Of a stretch of DNA of 64,000 nucleotides, positions 24,246-35,060 are shown piece after piece (position 1 is the first letter of the stretch; each line of letters begins with the position of its first letter). Position numbers and translations under genes: made by a program. Under the pieces are notes generated by a model, which was not told the origin of the DNA, did not search any database, and was given only the letters and a program-made list of their open reading frames with translations. The DNA is from Aspidiotus rigidus. Its lineage: Eukaryota; Arthropoda; Insecta; Hemiptera; Diaspididae. The DNA lies in the NCBI GenBank assembly GCA_035079385.1, contig JAVHKY010000061.1, forward strand, positions 124,001-188,000, in the 5' to 3' direction.

Positions 24246-24369
24246 TGTTTGTTTTCCTGCGTCAGTTTTTACTTTTGATCTCCTTCCAATGAAGATTCTT
24301 TGTGACCCCCAAGTATTTTGTGTGTTCAACATTCCCTAATGACAATAAAATAAAACAAGAAAAGCTTGT

Positions 24370-24455
24370 ACGGGGCTCAAACCCGTTACCATATTTCACA
24401 TATACCTAGAACGTATCAAAATTGTGCAATGATCACAAGGCTGAAGAATCGCACA
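24370..24455 (-). mobile_element. Possible tRNA-like SINE head
   Basis: On the minus strand, ACGGGTTTGAGCCCCGTAC resembles a tRNA T-arm with a pol III B box, with an A-box-like CAGCCTTGTGATCA about 55 nt upstream. The acceptor stem does not pair, so this is not a tRNA gene. Confidence 0.3.
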
Positions 24456-25063
24456 AAGATGATGTTGGTAACCGCATATGTGCACGAAAAACACGCCACG
24501 ACCCATGAACGATAAAACGCGCGTGAAATACCTCAGTTTAACGGATTGCCCAATTTCACTGTGACATATACACATATAATTATATAAAAAGTACCGGTAC
24601 TGATAAAGAAAGAGTGATCATAATACAACTCGAGTATACATTTTCCAAGTTTTTCTTAAATTTCTCAATAAATACTGAAAGTAAAGAAAAAACGCGAAGA
24701 ACAAAGTTTAATGAGCATAAAACTCTCTTTCAGGAAAAAATATTTTTAGGAAATTTTGCAAAACTGAAAAATCTTTGTTGTTGTTGTTGCTTGCACAGTT
24801 GGAACGACAATTATACAACGACAATTATAGGTACGTAGGTACCGCGATCAACCAGATTGCGTCACACTTATCCATCGTTTGACTTGGAAAAGTGTGACTT
24901 ATAAGAGTTGTAAATTCAAATTGAACATTTTTATTGTCAAAACTTGTACAGGAGCGCAAAAATCAGAAAAAATTATGATGAATATCATTTTTTGTCAAAC
25001 AATCTTGTTAAATTGGTCTGTACAAATTTCAGCAGACACTTCTCCACATTGGGAAATTTGGCT

Positions 25064-25154
25064 TTTTAGGGTCGGCGCAGGCGCTAGCCTGGATGCCGAC
25101 TGTATAGTAATCACTTTTTTCTTCTTTCTTGGAGCAGTTCAGACGCTCACGTCA
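25064..25154 (+). repeat. Dispersed repeat R1 head, left part
   Basis: GGGTCGGCGCAGGCGCTAGC, then ATAGTAATCAC, then GACGCTCACGTCA. It is interrupted by MULE-1, and the right part resumes at 28735. Confidence 0.8.
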
Positions 25155-25904
25155 CACAGTGGGATGAAACGCCATGCTAGGTGGCCAAAATCCTAATTTT
25201 CGACTGAATGCCTAATGAAGATCAACTAAAGGGTTTTTGTGGGCGTAGAATTTGATTTTCCAGTCAGATTTATGATTGGGTCATTTTTCTCAAAGTTTGA
25301 AGCCTTTATCTGGAGTTTGTGAACAGAAGTTTAACTGATCAAGAGCAAGAGTTTATTAAAGTCATCTAAGGGGTAATCAAGATTGTAGAATTCAAATTTT
25401 CAATCAGATTTATGATTGGATAATTTTTTGGGGAATATTAAACTGCACGACAAAAAATAGAAAATTGACTACTGCAAATGAAAGGTAACAAAATGGGTAT
25501 AAGCGACTAATTAAAATGAAACGCACTACTACAATCTTTATGACATTTAAATGGAAAAGAACGATTTCCAAACATGAATGTACCTACAAAAAAGAAAGTG
25601 TCACTATGTAAAAAAATATGCCCGACATATTATTTCGTTTTTTTTTTTTTTTTTCATTTTTTTCCCTTTTTTTTTGGAAATAAAGTTTATAAATTTTCGG
25701 TACATTATTAAAAAGTAACAACTAAGATATCAAATCAATGGTGTAAAGATTTGAAGATTCAAGATTGACAAGTCATAATGCGAGCTGGTATTCACAGTGC
25801 GCTAGAGGTTACATCTCAATGTCTTCGAGAGTTAATCTTTTTCTCTGGCACAACGAGTTACTGAAAGTTACTCTCCGATGATAAGAATTTGCACATATGT
25901 AAAA

Positions 25905-26675
25905 GCGAGTCATCCGACGACTTCGCGTTTGTATTCAGAGCAGTACACGAATTTGATCTGGAATGGCATCCACCCATGATGGTAGTGATGCCATTACCGC
26001 GGGGTTCACTCAAGTTTTCGGCCCCCCTGAAGTACGCTTGATGTGCTTCTACCATGTTCTCACAAATTGTGAGAAGTATTTCAAAGGCCTCACAAAGAAG
26101 GGAATATGTGAAGCACTCAAAAATGACATTGAACCGTTGCGAGGTTGTCGGTCTTCAGAAACATTTCAAAAGGCGTCTGAGTTATTCTTGAGTAAGTGGA
26201 GAGGCAAGAAGGATGGGAAAGTTGACGAATTCTTGGATTATTTCGATGAACAATGGTTCCAGAAATATAACCAGTGGTACTATGGAGCTGCGGTGGGTGT
26301 ACCGACGACAAACAATGGAATTGAGGCAACAAACAGCGCAATTAAAAGCGGGCACACTCTCAGAGAGCGCCTTCCGGTCGGTCAATTCCTACACAGCGCC
26401 GAGGAATTGATCAGGAAGTGGTCCGAACAAAAGAAGCCTGAATCTGTGAACTGTATACACTTTGCCTCGGTTCCAAGTGTACCCTTGAAGGAGTGGGTCA
26501 CAGCATTCCAGTGGGCTGCGGAGAACAGGAAAGTTATGCAATTACCAAATGAACCTGACATGTACTATACCAATTCAAGTTCATATGTAAGGAGGTAGTA
26601 AACGCTCGTAAACTTAAGCAAATGAAGAAGAAGGCTGGTAAATGGTCCACTTTCGACGAATTCGTGCAGGAGTAG
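25905..26675 (+). pseudogene. Mutator-like (MULE) transposase, frameshifted
   Basis: Three frames are needed. The first gives DDFAFVFRAVHEFDLEWHP. The main frame from 25963 gives DGSDAITAGFTQVFGPPEVR, CFYHVLTNCEK, a WF/WYYGAAVG block, PTTNNGIEATNSAIKSGHTL and RERLPVGQFLHSAEELI. The third gives KLKQMKKKAGKWSTFDEFVQ. This matches the MULE domain: D-G-x-x-A-I, C-x-x-H, W-Y-x-G, T-N-N-x-x-E-x-x-N-x-x-I-K, T-x-R-E-R. The first catalytic Asp region and the SWIM finger are missing. Confidence 0.88.
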
Positions 26676-28690
26676 TACAGTACTTGGATTATCGTCTCAC
26701 CTAGAACTATCGACGTGCTCCTGTCCTAAATTTTTGAAAGAGTATATATGTAAACATGTTTTAGGCCTAAAAATTAGACTAAACCTAGTAGATGTCCCAA
26801 TTGAAGCAAAATGTATTCCCATGGGTAGGAAGCGGAAACGTGGACGATGCCTGTCTCAGCTGTAAGGCATTGATTGTACAATAGAATATGGTACGCCTCT
26901 GATGATTGTATATACAAGTATTCACATTTTTTGACTTCGCATGTCCCGTCAAATTTTTTGAGAGTGTATTTACTTTTATTTTTATGTTAGCAGTCATCGT
27001 GAGGAGTAATTTTTTTGTAGCGTTTATAACTTGCCTGTCGTGATCTCACTTTTTTGCAGGGTAACTCTTTTATTTACATTCAAATTTATTTTATTGTAGT
27101 GCATTTCATACTTTTGTCGGGTAAATAGTAAATTACAGTTGAAATCTTTTTTTGGTAGTTCTCTTTCTCCTTTTTGTCGTGATTATCCTTCTCGTTGTCG
27201 GGCTATTAATTGGCACCCTAATTTTTTCTCATTTTTCTCAAAGTTTTGGATCATTTTTGTCCCAAGTTTGAAGCTTTTACTTGGAGTTTGTGGACAAAAA
27301 GTATACTGGCTAAGAGAAAAAGTTTATGAACATCACTCAAGGGGCAGGCCTGACGAGAGGGGGAGGGGTAACTGGAGATTTTGTCCCGGGGCCCGGCTCT
27401 GATAGGGGACCGCAGGGCCTCTATTTTCAAGGGGAGAAGGCGATTTTTTTTTTTGGGGGGGGGGGGGGCACGCTGTGTTTCTTGCCACGGACCCGACTGG
27501 AGATAAAGGGGTCCCATCTCCTTAGAATGAGCTGAAGTCACTTTTAAATAAATAGAATACTTTCTTAAATCTAATTATGCAAAGCAACACAGAATCTTTC
27601 AAGTAGTACAGGTAAAAATAGAATTTTATTCATTGTAACGTCCTAGAAGGGGAGGGGGTAGCGAACTCTGTACACAAGAATGAAACCTGTTCTTCATCAT
27701 ACGAAGATCGTGGGTACCGTGTTCATTATTATCATTGACACTAGTTTCATTGCTTTTGTAAATTAAGTTATACCATTAAATAGCTGCTATACCGATAAAT
27801 AGCTTTTATGCTCAAATAACTGAAAGAAATATATTGAAAAATCACGAAAAGGCGCAAAAATTGTCAATGTGGGTTGAGAGAGGAAGGTTTCAAGAAATCA
27901 TTTCCATCCCACCCGCCTTGATAAGTTTTGGTAAATTTTGACATGTTCCATGTCTTTTCTCTCGCCGGACCCCGATTTTGAAACTCGCGAGTACACCCCC
28001 CTCCCCCCCCGTCAAGAGAAATCTCTACCCCGTGGGTGATTCAGAAATTCGCGAGTACACCCCGCGTAATAATAATAAATAATTAATTAATTAATAATCA
28101 AATAATTAAATAATTAAATAATTAATACAATTATTAATTAGAAAATTTTCTAAGTCCCTCTTCCTATCATATATGGCTGGATAGTCGAAATTTTTCCAAG
28201 TCCCCTAGACTTGAATTGTCTCATACCATTCCAATACAACAGCGAGATCGCTCGTTCGCCCCACGAAAGTTGATACCTCAAAATATAGAACACCCACAAT
28301 TACCTCAAAATATTTCTCATACAAGACTTATACGACGCCAAGATAGGTAAAGGGGTAAACGAATAATATCTCACGAACACTTGACCTAGTACAAGAATTA
28401 ATAATAAATAAATAAATAAATAAATATCAAAAGTTCAATCAAAATACTTTATAAATCACAAGACTCATATCACCTCATAGAGAATACGGAAGGAACTACG
28501 TGCTTCCAAAATAAAATTACCTAGTGTTCTGTTGAAATAACAAGAACAAATGGTTGTTGGCTTGTACATCTATCATGCTGTTCACATCAACGCACTTCCA
28601 CAAAAACCGGTTTCATCGTTGAATTAGGGTGGTCGAAACGTTTCTAAAACGTAAACAAAATAATTCGCACCTTTTTACAGACCTTCGATT
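26676..28690. other. Non-coding 3' part of MULE-1
   Basis: Contains scattered TGTCGGG/TGTCGTG boxes (27030-27200), similar to the ends of MULE-2; a segment at 27240-27350 repeating 25275-25370; a G-run at 27457-27470; and two copies of AATTCGCGAGTACACCCC-like sequence (27986, 28050). Confidence 0.55.
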
Positions 28691-28734
28691 TTCGAATTTT
28701 GGCCAGCTAGAATAGCATTTCATCCCACTGTGCG

Positions 28735-28785
28735 TCACGTCATGATAGTCCACAACGCAGTAAGTTGTGGGTATTTTTATTTAGA
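28735..28785 (+). repeat. Dispersed repeat R1 head, right part
   Basis: GTCCACAACGCAGTAAGTTG and TGGGTATTTTTATTT, as in the other R1 copies. Confidence 0.75.
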
Positions 28786-29293
28786 TGCATGGGCGAGTTT
28801 CAACTAATCTCAACTCTTGTGTGTTCGCCTGTGCGGATTTGTCCCCTAGGATATGCTTGCATCATCATCGTTGTGGTGTTTATACAAACAAAACTATACC
28901 TATAGCTACCGGGTGGCGCAAAAGTCGCTTTTCAATTTCCCACAATAGAATTGCAAAAATAGAGATGATTTATGTCTCATGAACCAATTAGTGTAGTGTT
29001 CTAATAACATTTGACTCAAGTCTGTAAAGTTTCATCAACTTTGATACAGTTCCATTTTCATCTGTACAAGTGAAGCGTGTGTATGAATGATGGCACCAGA
29101 TTCCACAGTGCATGGATTACAGAAAGTAATGATAAACAAACATTGACGGAACAATATTACCATGAAGGAAGGAGGACTCTGGCAAAATTAACGCAAACCT
29201 TTGTCAACACGTTTTTTATTGTATAATTTACGAGGTATGATACCATTTACCCTTGCAGAACTGGTAAATGTAGTAATAATACATAGTAATACA

Positions 29294-30035
29294 GGTGCGC
29301 AAAAGTCAGTTTACATCATCCAATTTTTGCGCATGCACGTATTAATCGCTAATTATGGCTATTTACAAACGTGACAGACACTTGTTAATCAGTACCAGTT
29401 AGACTAAGGCCCTATAGTACGATAGGTATGCTGGACTGATACCACGGAGACGACTTTTAGGCTGTAAGGTAGGAATACAGCTTGTGTAACGTCACGCGAC
29501 AGCGAATGTAACCGTGCCTTAGTTAGACATTTGTCAAGTGAAGAACAAAATCCGAAACGACATGCAAGAGTCCAGTGTTGCCATGGGAGAGTGTTACAAA
29601 ATTACCATCCCAAACGCGTACTCCTCCTTACAAGTTATTAATTATTGATTATTATCGTTTCATCCGGGAATATGCTGCCGCAGTGAATGAATTTTACAAG
29701 CACTTTCCAAATTCTCCCGTACCAACACGACAGAAACTTCACTTGAAGTTTCAACAGACGGGTCGCCGACGCACCACAAAGAGGGCGTCCACGAACGGCA
29801 AGGACAGGAGAACTTACATCCTACAGCTGGTTGCTCAGTGTTTTGCTGAACAGCCGACGCAATCGCAAAACTGTACGTCTGTTCTCTTTCAAGAACGACC
29901 ATTTACTTTAATTTTACTGTTCCACTCAAATTCTTTTGAATTGACGATTTCCAAGGAAATAAAATCTGATTTTCCAATGTTCAATGTTTCCTATTTTGAA
30001 AAGTGCAAAAATGTAAACTGACTTTTGCGCACCCC
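29294..30035 (+). mobile_element. Tc1/mariner-like deletion derivative
   Basis: GGTGCGCAAAAGTCAGTTTA at 29294 is inverted as TAAACTGACTTTTGCGCACC ending at 30035; the match continues to about 23 bp. The 742-bp interior holds only an N-terminal transposase fragment. A related end (GGGTGGCGCAAAAGTCGCTT) sits at 28909, suggesting a second, truncated relative beside it. Confidence 0.8.
29620..29875 (+). pseudogene. Transposase N-terminal HTH fragment
   Basis: The frame contains REYAAAVNEFYKHFPNSPVP, then LKFQQTGRRRTTKR and LVAQCFAEQPTQSQ. This fits the helix-turn-helix (HTH/DUF4817-type) head of Tc1/mariner transposases: A-x-x-x-(F/Y)-x-x-x-F-P-x-x-x-x-P-(S/T), a (K/R)-F-x-x-T-G block, then V-A-Q. 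No catalytic DDE/D core follows before the right TIR. Confidence 0.65.
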
Positions 30036-30450
30036 ATTTGTAAATAATTAGAAACCTAATCATATTTAAAGACCGGATTTATTGTCTACTACAAAATAAA
30101 TGTTCACCGAAAACCTTTAAAAAATTCAGCATATTCGCGGCATTTGGGGGAAAAAAATCTCTACACCAGTGAATGTACAGCATTGAGGAAGGATGTTGCA
30201 CGCTCCTAAAAGAAAAAAAAAAGCTTTTTGGCATTGCGTCGTTGTAAGACTATTTTTGTTATCTTTTGGCAAAATGAACATTTTTTACGTGATTCTAGTT
30301 TCAACCTATGAAAATAAATCACCTAACAGGAAAATGACTTGACAAATGTCAAGAAATTTGGTCCAAGCATATGAATATAATCCTGTACACCAAGCATGAC
30401 TGGAAAAGATTTCAAGAAACAAATACTTATCCATTTGGTCAGATACGCAC

Positions 30451-30591
30451 GGGAGTAGAGTAGTTGTAATGCTTCTCTTTTAACCACAATTCAGCTTTTC
30501 TACTGGCGAGTTCACGTTCTGTATCTTCAGATTCCACTCCAATCCAGACAAGCAGACCCCAATCACTACAAGTGTCAATTATGTAACAATC
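30451..30591 (-). CDS. Gelsolin-like exon: core of last repeat
   Basis: 47 codons, phase 0, between TCTGTGTAG and GTGCGT. It reads DCYIIDTCSDWGLLVWIGVE, then SEDTERELASRKAELWLKEK. This is a complete gelsolin core: D-x-(Y/F)-I-(I/L)-D, V-W-I-G, the (E)-x-E-R helix with A-x-x-x-A, then Y-S-T-P before the final strand. The donor (CCC|GTGCGT) is weak; without splicing, a stop follows three codons later. Confidence 0.85.
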
Positions 30592-30742
30592 CTACACAGA
30601 TATGAAGTTATGAAATACTATGAGTACGTAGGTAGTTGCGATTTGCTGAATGACCGAGAGGGAAAATACTTCTGCCTTGAGAAAATAAAGCTATAAGCGA
30701 AGTAGAAAAGGTGGCAATTAGCAATGTAACAAATTGACTAAC

Positions 30743-30832
30743 TTGACTAGACAATGTGATTCGACTTTGAGCAACAGGTAACACGTTCATCTTTTGTTTA
30801 TTGTCTTCATGAACTCTCATGATGGTAAGTTT
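30743..30832 (-). CDS. Gelsolin-like exon: start of last repeat
   Basis: Exactly 30 codons, phase 0 at both ends, between CATCATTTTCAG and GTTAGT. It reads KLTIMRVHEDNKQKMNVLPV then AQSRITLSSQ, fitting the (K/R)-L-(Y/F)-x-(V/C)-x-x-x-x-G-x-x-x-V-x-x-V-A/P start of a gelsolin repeat. Joined to the next exon it gives the S-x-D-C-Y-I-I-D strand. Confidence 0.75.
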
Positions 30833-30965
30833 CTGAAAATGATGCAGACAAATTCACATTAGAGAGGGACGTATTTTACAAACTTATGGTAACGCGATCT
30901 TCAACAAAACTGTTTCCCCAAAAACAAAATTCCCAACAAAAATAAATGTAATTTAATTGTACAAG

Positions 30966-32292
30966 AGGGGTGTATCCCAATATACGGCACCTTCGCAATC
31001 TATATAAGGTGGCGATCTATACTTAGATTTTGACCTCCTGAATACGGCAATATTAATTTTTTTATGAGTTCGCGCTAAATTTCCGCGATACGAACCAAAA
31101 TAAAATTACAAAAATAACGAGCATCTACTGATTCAGCTGGGGGCGCCAACCGAACAACAAACGATGTAGCCTTGCAAAACGTTTATGTAGCGAGTTGAAG
31201 ACTGTAACATATCATTTTCGCGCCTTTTTGCTACCGAACTCGGATGACCCCGAACTCCGCGTGAGTTATTCGCGCGTTTTACTAGCGTATTATTTTCGCG
31301 CCTTTTTTCTATCGAACTCCCCAACTCCGCGTGAGTTATTCATTTTCGCGCCTTTTTCTTATGAAACCCCCCGAACTCCGCGTGAGTTATTCGCGCGTTT
31401 CACTAGCGTATTATTTTCGCGCCTTTTTTCTATCGAACTCCCCAACTCCGCGTGAGTTATTCATTTTCGCGCCTTTTTTTTATGAAACCCCCCAACTCCG
31501 CGTGAGTTATTCGCGCGTTTTACTAGCGTATTATTTTCGCACCTTTTTTCTATCAAACTCCCCATCAATAATTCTCGCACTTCTTGTGATTATATTTGTG
31601 CAAGCTTTAACTTTACCGGGCTCATTCCAACTTACAGTATAGACAATCTATTCGAGGAATAATTGGTTTATGGAATAATCATTTGTAAATATTTTTCAAA
31701 ATATATCAATTGTACAGAATTTTTTTATATTCCTTCAGAGTCATTTTCCCGCGAATTCTTTCCCACCCTTACAACTCCCATGTTCCCACCTTACCCATGC
31801 TTGATGAGTTGAATCAGGCGCGAAAAATAGGTTGAATAATTCCGTCACGCTGAATTACAAAAAAAAAAATAAGGCGTGTAAAAGATAAGAGAAAGAAATA
31901 CAATCGGCGGGAATAAGACACGCTCACTCAACACTCATATAATGTACGCGCAAGTTTACCAAAAAGGGCGCGAAACCGGTGAAACGCGCGCGAAAATAAA
32001 GAAGTGAACGACCTGGAAACGGCGCGAAAACTGTATTACGAGTGGGATAATTGTATTACGAGTGAGATACTTGTGTGAGTGTAATAAGAGAAGCGCGCGG
32101 AGAATGTACAAAATACCGCGACTCAAATCGATAGATGCTCGCTATTATTGTAATTTTATTTTGGTTCGTATCGCGGAAATTTAGCGCGAACTCATAAAAA
32201 AATTAATATTGCCGTATTCAGGAGGTCAAAATCTAAGTATATATCGCCTCCTTATACAGATTGCGAAGGTGCCGTATATTGGGATACACCCT
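30966..32292. mobile_element. Long-TIR non-autonomous element, 1.33 kb
   Basis: Arms 30966-31127 and 32132-32292 are inverted and about 95% alike, beginning GGGGTGTATCCCAATATACG. The interior is non-coding, with tandem repeats and a region rich in GCGCGAAA words (31930-32110). It lies in the intron between the last two gelsolin repeats. Confidence 0.88.
31211..31563 (+). repeat. Three tandem units of about 116 bp inside the long-TIR element
   Basis: CCGCGTGAGTTATTCGCGCG, TTACTAGCGTATTATTTTCG and CCAACTCCGCGTGAGTTATT recur. Each unit is built from two related sub-units of about 55-63 bp. In-frame readings across it have no meaning I can support. Confidence 0.9.
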
Positions 32293-32293
32293 A

Positions 32294-32583
32294 GAAGAGA
32301 ATAGAATTCACGTTTTTTCACGGCTCTGCCGTCGTTTATTGATTAAAAAACTATACGACCGACGTTTCGGTATAACGTATACCATCTTCGGGGTCTCGGA
32401 ACATACTGAAAAAGTACGTGACAAAAGCTCAACTAAGTACAGTCAGGAGAGCAAGGATGAACGTGAGTGCGAAGATGACGAGTTCTATCCATGACAGGTA
32501 GGTATGTACGACTCATCTGCCGTACAAAGCTAAATTGACGTATATGCAGAGAGCCGTGAAAAAACGTGAATTCTATTCTCTTC
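32294..32583. mobile_element. TA-flanked MITE with inverted ends of about 37 bp
   Basis: GAAGAGAATAGAATTCACGT at the left is inverted at the right; the ends continue through TTTTTTCACGGCTCT with one 2-bp indel. TA lies at both borders. It abuts the right end of the 1.33 kb element. No coding. Confidence 0.85.
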
Positions 32584-33179
32584 TACAATTACTTTCATCC
32601 ATCGCGACAAGTTTCTTCCTATTTAAATGTAATTTCGTTGAAACGACTAATTTCCAACAGTGCAAAACAAATATGTGAACGAAATCAAGAATTTTTCGTA
32701 ATATCACTGCGCATAGGTTCTAATTAAAAAATAACTACTTTTGAACACAATAAGTATCAAATTTGTGTGGGGCAATTAGACATATAGGCCTACTACTTTT
32801 TCACAGATTGAATTTCTAATATCAATCTATATAAGTACATAATTATATTCTGTAATTCTATAATTTCTTCCTCCAAATCCTGCAATTTTCAGCGTCTCCT
32901 TGAACGTCAGTATATTTTTTGTCAAGTTGACGACGTCAACTTGTTGTTCTTTTATTCGTCCTTGTCTTGTGGGAAATCCTTCATGGACTTGAAATTGAAG
33001 ACAGATAACATTATCCTTATTTATTATTTTTTTTTTCATATACCTAGCCCGTATTGCAACACAGAAATCTATCCATTAACCAATCATCAAACTGTTTACA
33101 TATTCATAACTGCCAATGCCGGACTTACCTTATTACTCACTTCTATAAATAGTTAGTTTTTTTCAAATATTGAACCAAA

Positions 33180-33925
33180 ATTATTTCTTGAAATTTACTC
33201 ATGGAAAAAATTAAATTAATTACACCCAGAAAGATAGCATTTTTGAATTTAAATTTAGTACAATCCGTTAATTTGAAAAATAATTTTCTCTCTTTAAATC
33301 ATTTTTTACAAATTACTCAATTAAAACCCCTCGTACTAAAGATCAATCATCTCGGATACCCCAATGTAAAAGATTTTTTTCAATACCGTATATTGGAAGA
33401 AGCAATAAAATCACACAAAAGCACTCCCTTATCCTTGACCTCAATTTAGGTATATCTTTTGAAAACTGCAACACCGGTGAGGAAAAATTGTCTTCACACA
33501 CTAAAGACAAGACCCAATGCTCAAAAGGTCTGGTATTGTCTATCTGTCCCCTGTTCCGGCTGCCCTAATGCGTATGTTAGAGAAATACGCCAGTTGCTCA
33601 AATGTCCAGTTGACCAACATAGAAATGATGCTTCATCCTCCCACTCTCTTGACACTAGTCATCAATTTGTTTTTGACAAGACTGTGGTTTTGGGTAGAGA
33701 AAACAACGATGAGAAAGGAAAAATTTCAGAGGTCTTGTCAATATTATTAAAGATAAGAATACGATCAATTTTAAAACGGACATGTGCGGCTTATCTTACG
33801 TGTATTTTACAATTATCACTTCAAACCAATGACTCAGTTCATCTGTTTTTCCTTTACATACCTTTTATCTAGTAAATTCAGTTTGTTCCTGATGAAGATG
33901 ATACACGATGTATCAAAACTTCAAG
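33180..33925 (+). pseudogene. Penelope-like element 3' fragment with GIY-YIG-type domain
   Basis: The frame around 33515-33760 reads LSVPCSGCPNAYVREIRQLL, then VDQHRNDASSSHSLDTSHQF and FDKTVVLGRENNDEKGKISE. This fits the Penelope C-terminal endonuclease: V-P-C-x-x-C-x-x-x-Y-(V/I)-G-(E/Q)-(T)-x-R-x-L-x-x-R-x-x-E-H ... S-A-(L/I)-x-x-H. Y-V-R-E replaces the expected Y-V/I-G-x, so the catalytic loop is damaged. Reverse transcriptase is absent. The following CTGATGAAGATGATACACGA is hammerhead-like. Confidence 0.68.
33889..33920 (+). ncRNA. Hammerhead-ribozyme-like core remnant
   Basis: CTGATGA is followed by a perfect small stem (GATACA-CGA-TGTATC) and AAAAC. Active hammerheads have GAAA at the last position and a cleavage site nearby. 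Penelope-like elements are known to carry hammerheads in their terminal repeats, which is why this is noted. The G-to-A change suggests inactivity. Confidence 0.3.
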
Positions 33926-34305
33926 CTTCATTTTTCAACCATCTTTCTCTATGTAATTGAAACAACATTCTAAAAGATCCCTTCTTCATGTTTACTGAAG
34001 GTTATTTAAATGTGCCCAGTACTGTAAATAATAAGGTGTCTACAAAGCCATTACAGCTCATTTGATACAGAGCGTGGTGGGGGAAGAAAGGAAGAAAAAT
34101 TGAAACAAAAGAATGATTTGAATTGAATCGGAGTAGACGAAAAAGTCGCGGACTGATACACGGTTTGTATAAAATACAGCGTACCTGTAGGTAGCTGATG
34201 AATTGAAAATTAACGTTTGTTTGTAGAATTTTTGCGTACCATGAATTAGCGTAGGTATCCAATATTATAAAATAGTGCAGACCAGCCTAAATAATGAATA
34301 CTTAC

Positions 34306-34436
34306 ACAATCTTCTTCTTTGCTTGTGGCTTGAGACAAATTTTGGTCAGAAAATAGAACCTGAATCATAAATACAAATTGAGCTGGAAATTCTTCATTGT
34401 AATATAAGGCTCCTTGTAAGTATTTCCTTTTTCTAT
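34306..34436 (-). CDS. Gelsolin-like exon: end of next-to-last repeat
   Basis: Two bases plus 43 codons, between TTCACAATTCAG and GTAAGT. It contains YYNEEFPAQFVFMIQVLFSD and then QNLSQATSKEEDC. The E-x-P-A-x-F-x-x-x-(I/L) block fits the end of gelsolin repeat 5 (E-P-x-E-F-W-x-x-L-G-G), and the tail fits the linker to repeat 6. A start phase needing one leftover base implies at least one undetected upstream exon. Ends phase 0. Confidence 0.65.
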
Positions 34437-34719
34437 CTGAATTGTGAACTTTAAGGGATTCAATTCAGGTGAGTATCAATGAGATGAAAAACTTTAAACT
34501 AATTGAAAATGAATACCTATCACATTTCCCAAGGTAAACACATCTTTTTAAAGGTACAGACTTCATATTCTGCTACAGTATGCAGCTTGAAATTACGCTA
34601 TAAACAGTACAAAGTACATAAGAGACAACTGAACAAACGCTATCGCAACCCAATCTGTGGCGAGAGCCGCTAACAAAGCACAAAGACCGCATTTTTAACA
34701 GAGCACCTGTTTGGTAGTT

Positions 34720-35060
34720 TTTTTTTTTTTTTTTTTTTTCGAGAAATTTGCCGTGCGCCGTCTGGCAAAAAACTTGAAAAAATTTCAAAGGCTGAGCTAT
34801 ATTATATGATGGGAGGGGGACTTGGAAAAATTTCAACCTCCAAGCTATATGAGGGAAAATTTTGTCTCTCAAGTTATACCCAATGGACCAGAAAGACGTG
34901 ACCAGTTAAATGGGAGTTTGAGAGATGTATTCGGGAAAATTAGGGATGCGATTCTATAGGGACTTGGACTAAATGAAGATAGTGATGAAACTTTCAATCA
35001 TATTTCTATTACTTGACCAAAAGAAGTTGAATTGAAGGTTGTAATTAAAAAAAAAAAAAC
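34720..35060 (+). other. T-tract and unassigned segment ending in A13
   Basis: A T24 run at about 34717-34740; then a segment (34890-35045) that reads partly open with two stops and ends in an A13 tract, as a processed fragment would. I do not recognise its product. Confidence 0.3.

Larger units (their letters stand above)
25155..28734 (+). mobile_element. MULE-1, 3580 bp, inserted in R1 repeat
   Basis: Ends are CACAGTGGGATGAAA... and ...TTTCATCCCACTGTGCG, with inverted similarity over about 45 bp (CTAG, GGCCAAAAT, AATTTTCGA). TCACGTCA flanks both sides (25147-25154, 28735-28742), an 8-bp duplication, with two extra bases at the right end. The interior has a broken Mutator-type transposase, G-rich DNA (27340-27480) and AT-rich simple repeats (28063-28130, 28400-28430). 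The interrupted host phrase matches other R1 copies. Confidence 0.78.

Noticed and set aside
24370..24455. tRNA gene
   Set aside because: T-arm-like sequence present, but no acceptor stem pairing and the A box is weak.
32827..33039. Minus-strand frame (contains HEGFPTRQGRIKEQQVDVV) as another gelsolin exon
   Set aside because: Located in the right intron, but no gelsolin motif, no good acceptor, and it would break the phase-0 junction between 34306 and 30832.
34002..34262. Minus-strand 86-codon frame next to the 34306 exon
   Set aside because: No acceptor, no repeat similarity, and the phase-0 junction to 30832 works without it.
34306..34359. A separate 54-bp exon ending at GATTGT|GTAAGT
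   Set aside because: The open frame continues upstream through a CAG that only looks like an acceptor; the longer exon to 34436 has a better acceptor and a recognisable E-x-P-A-x-F block.
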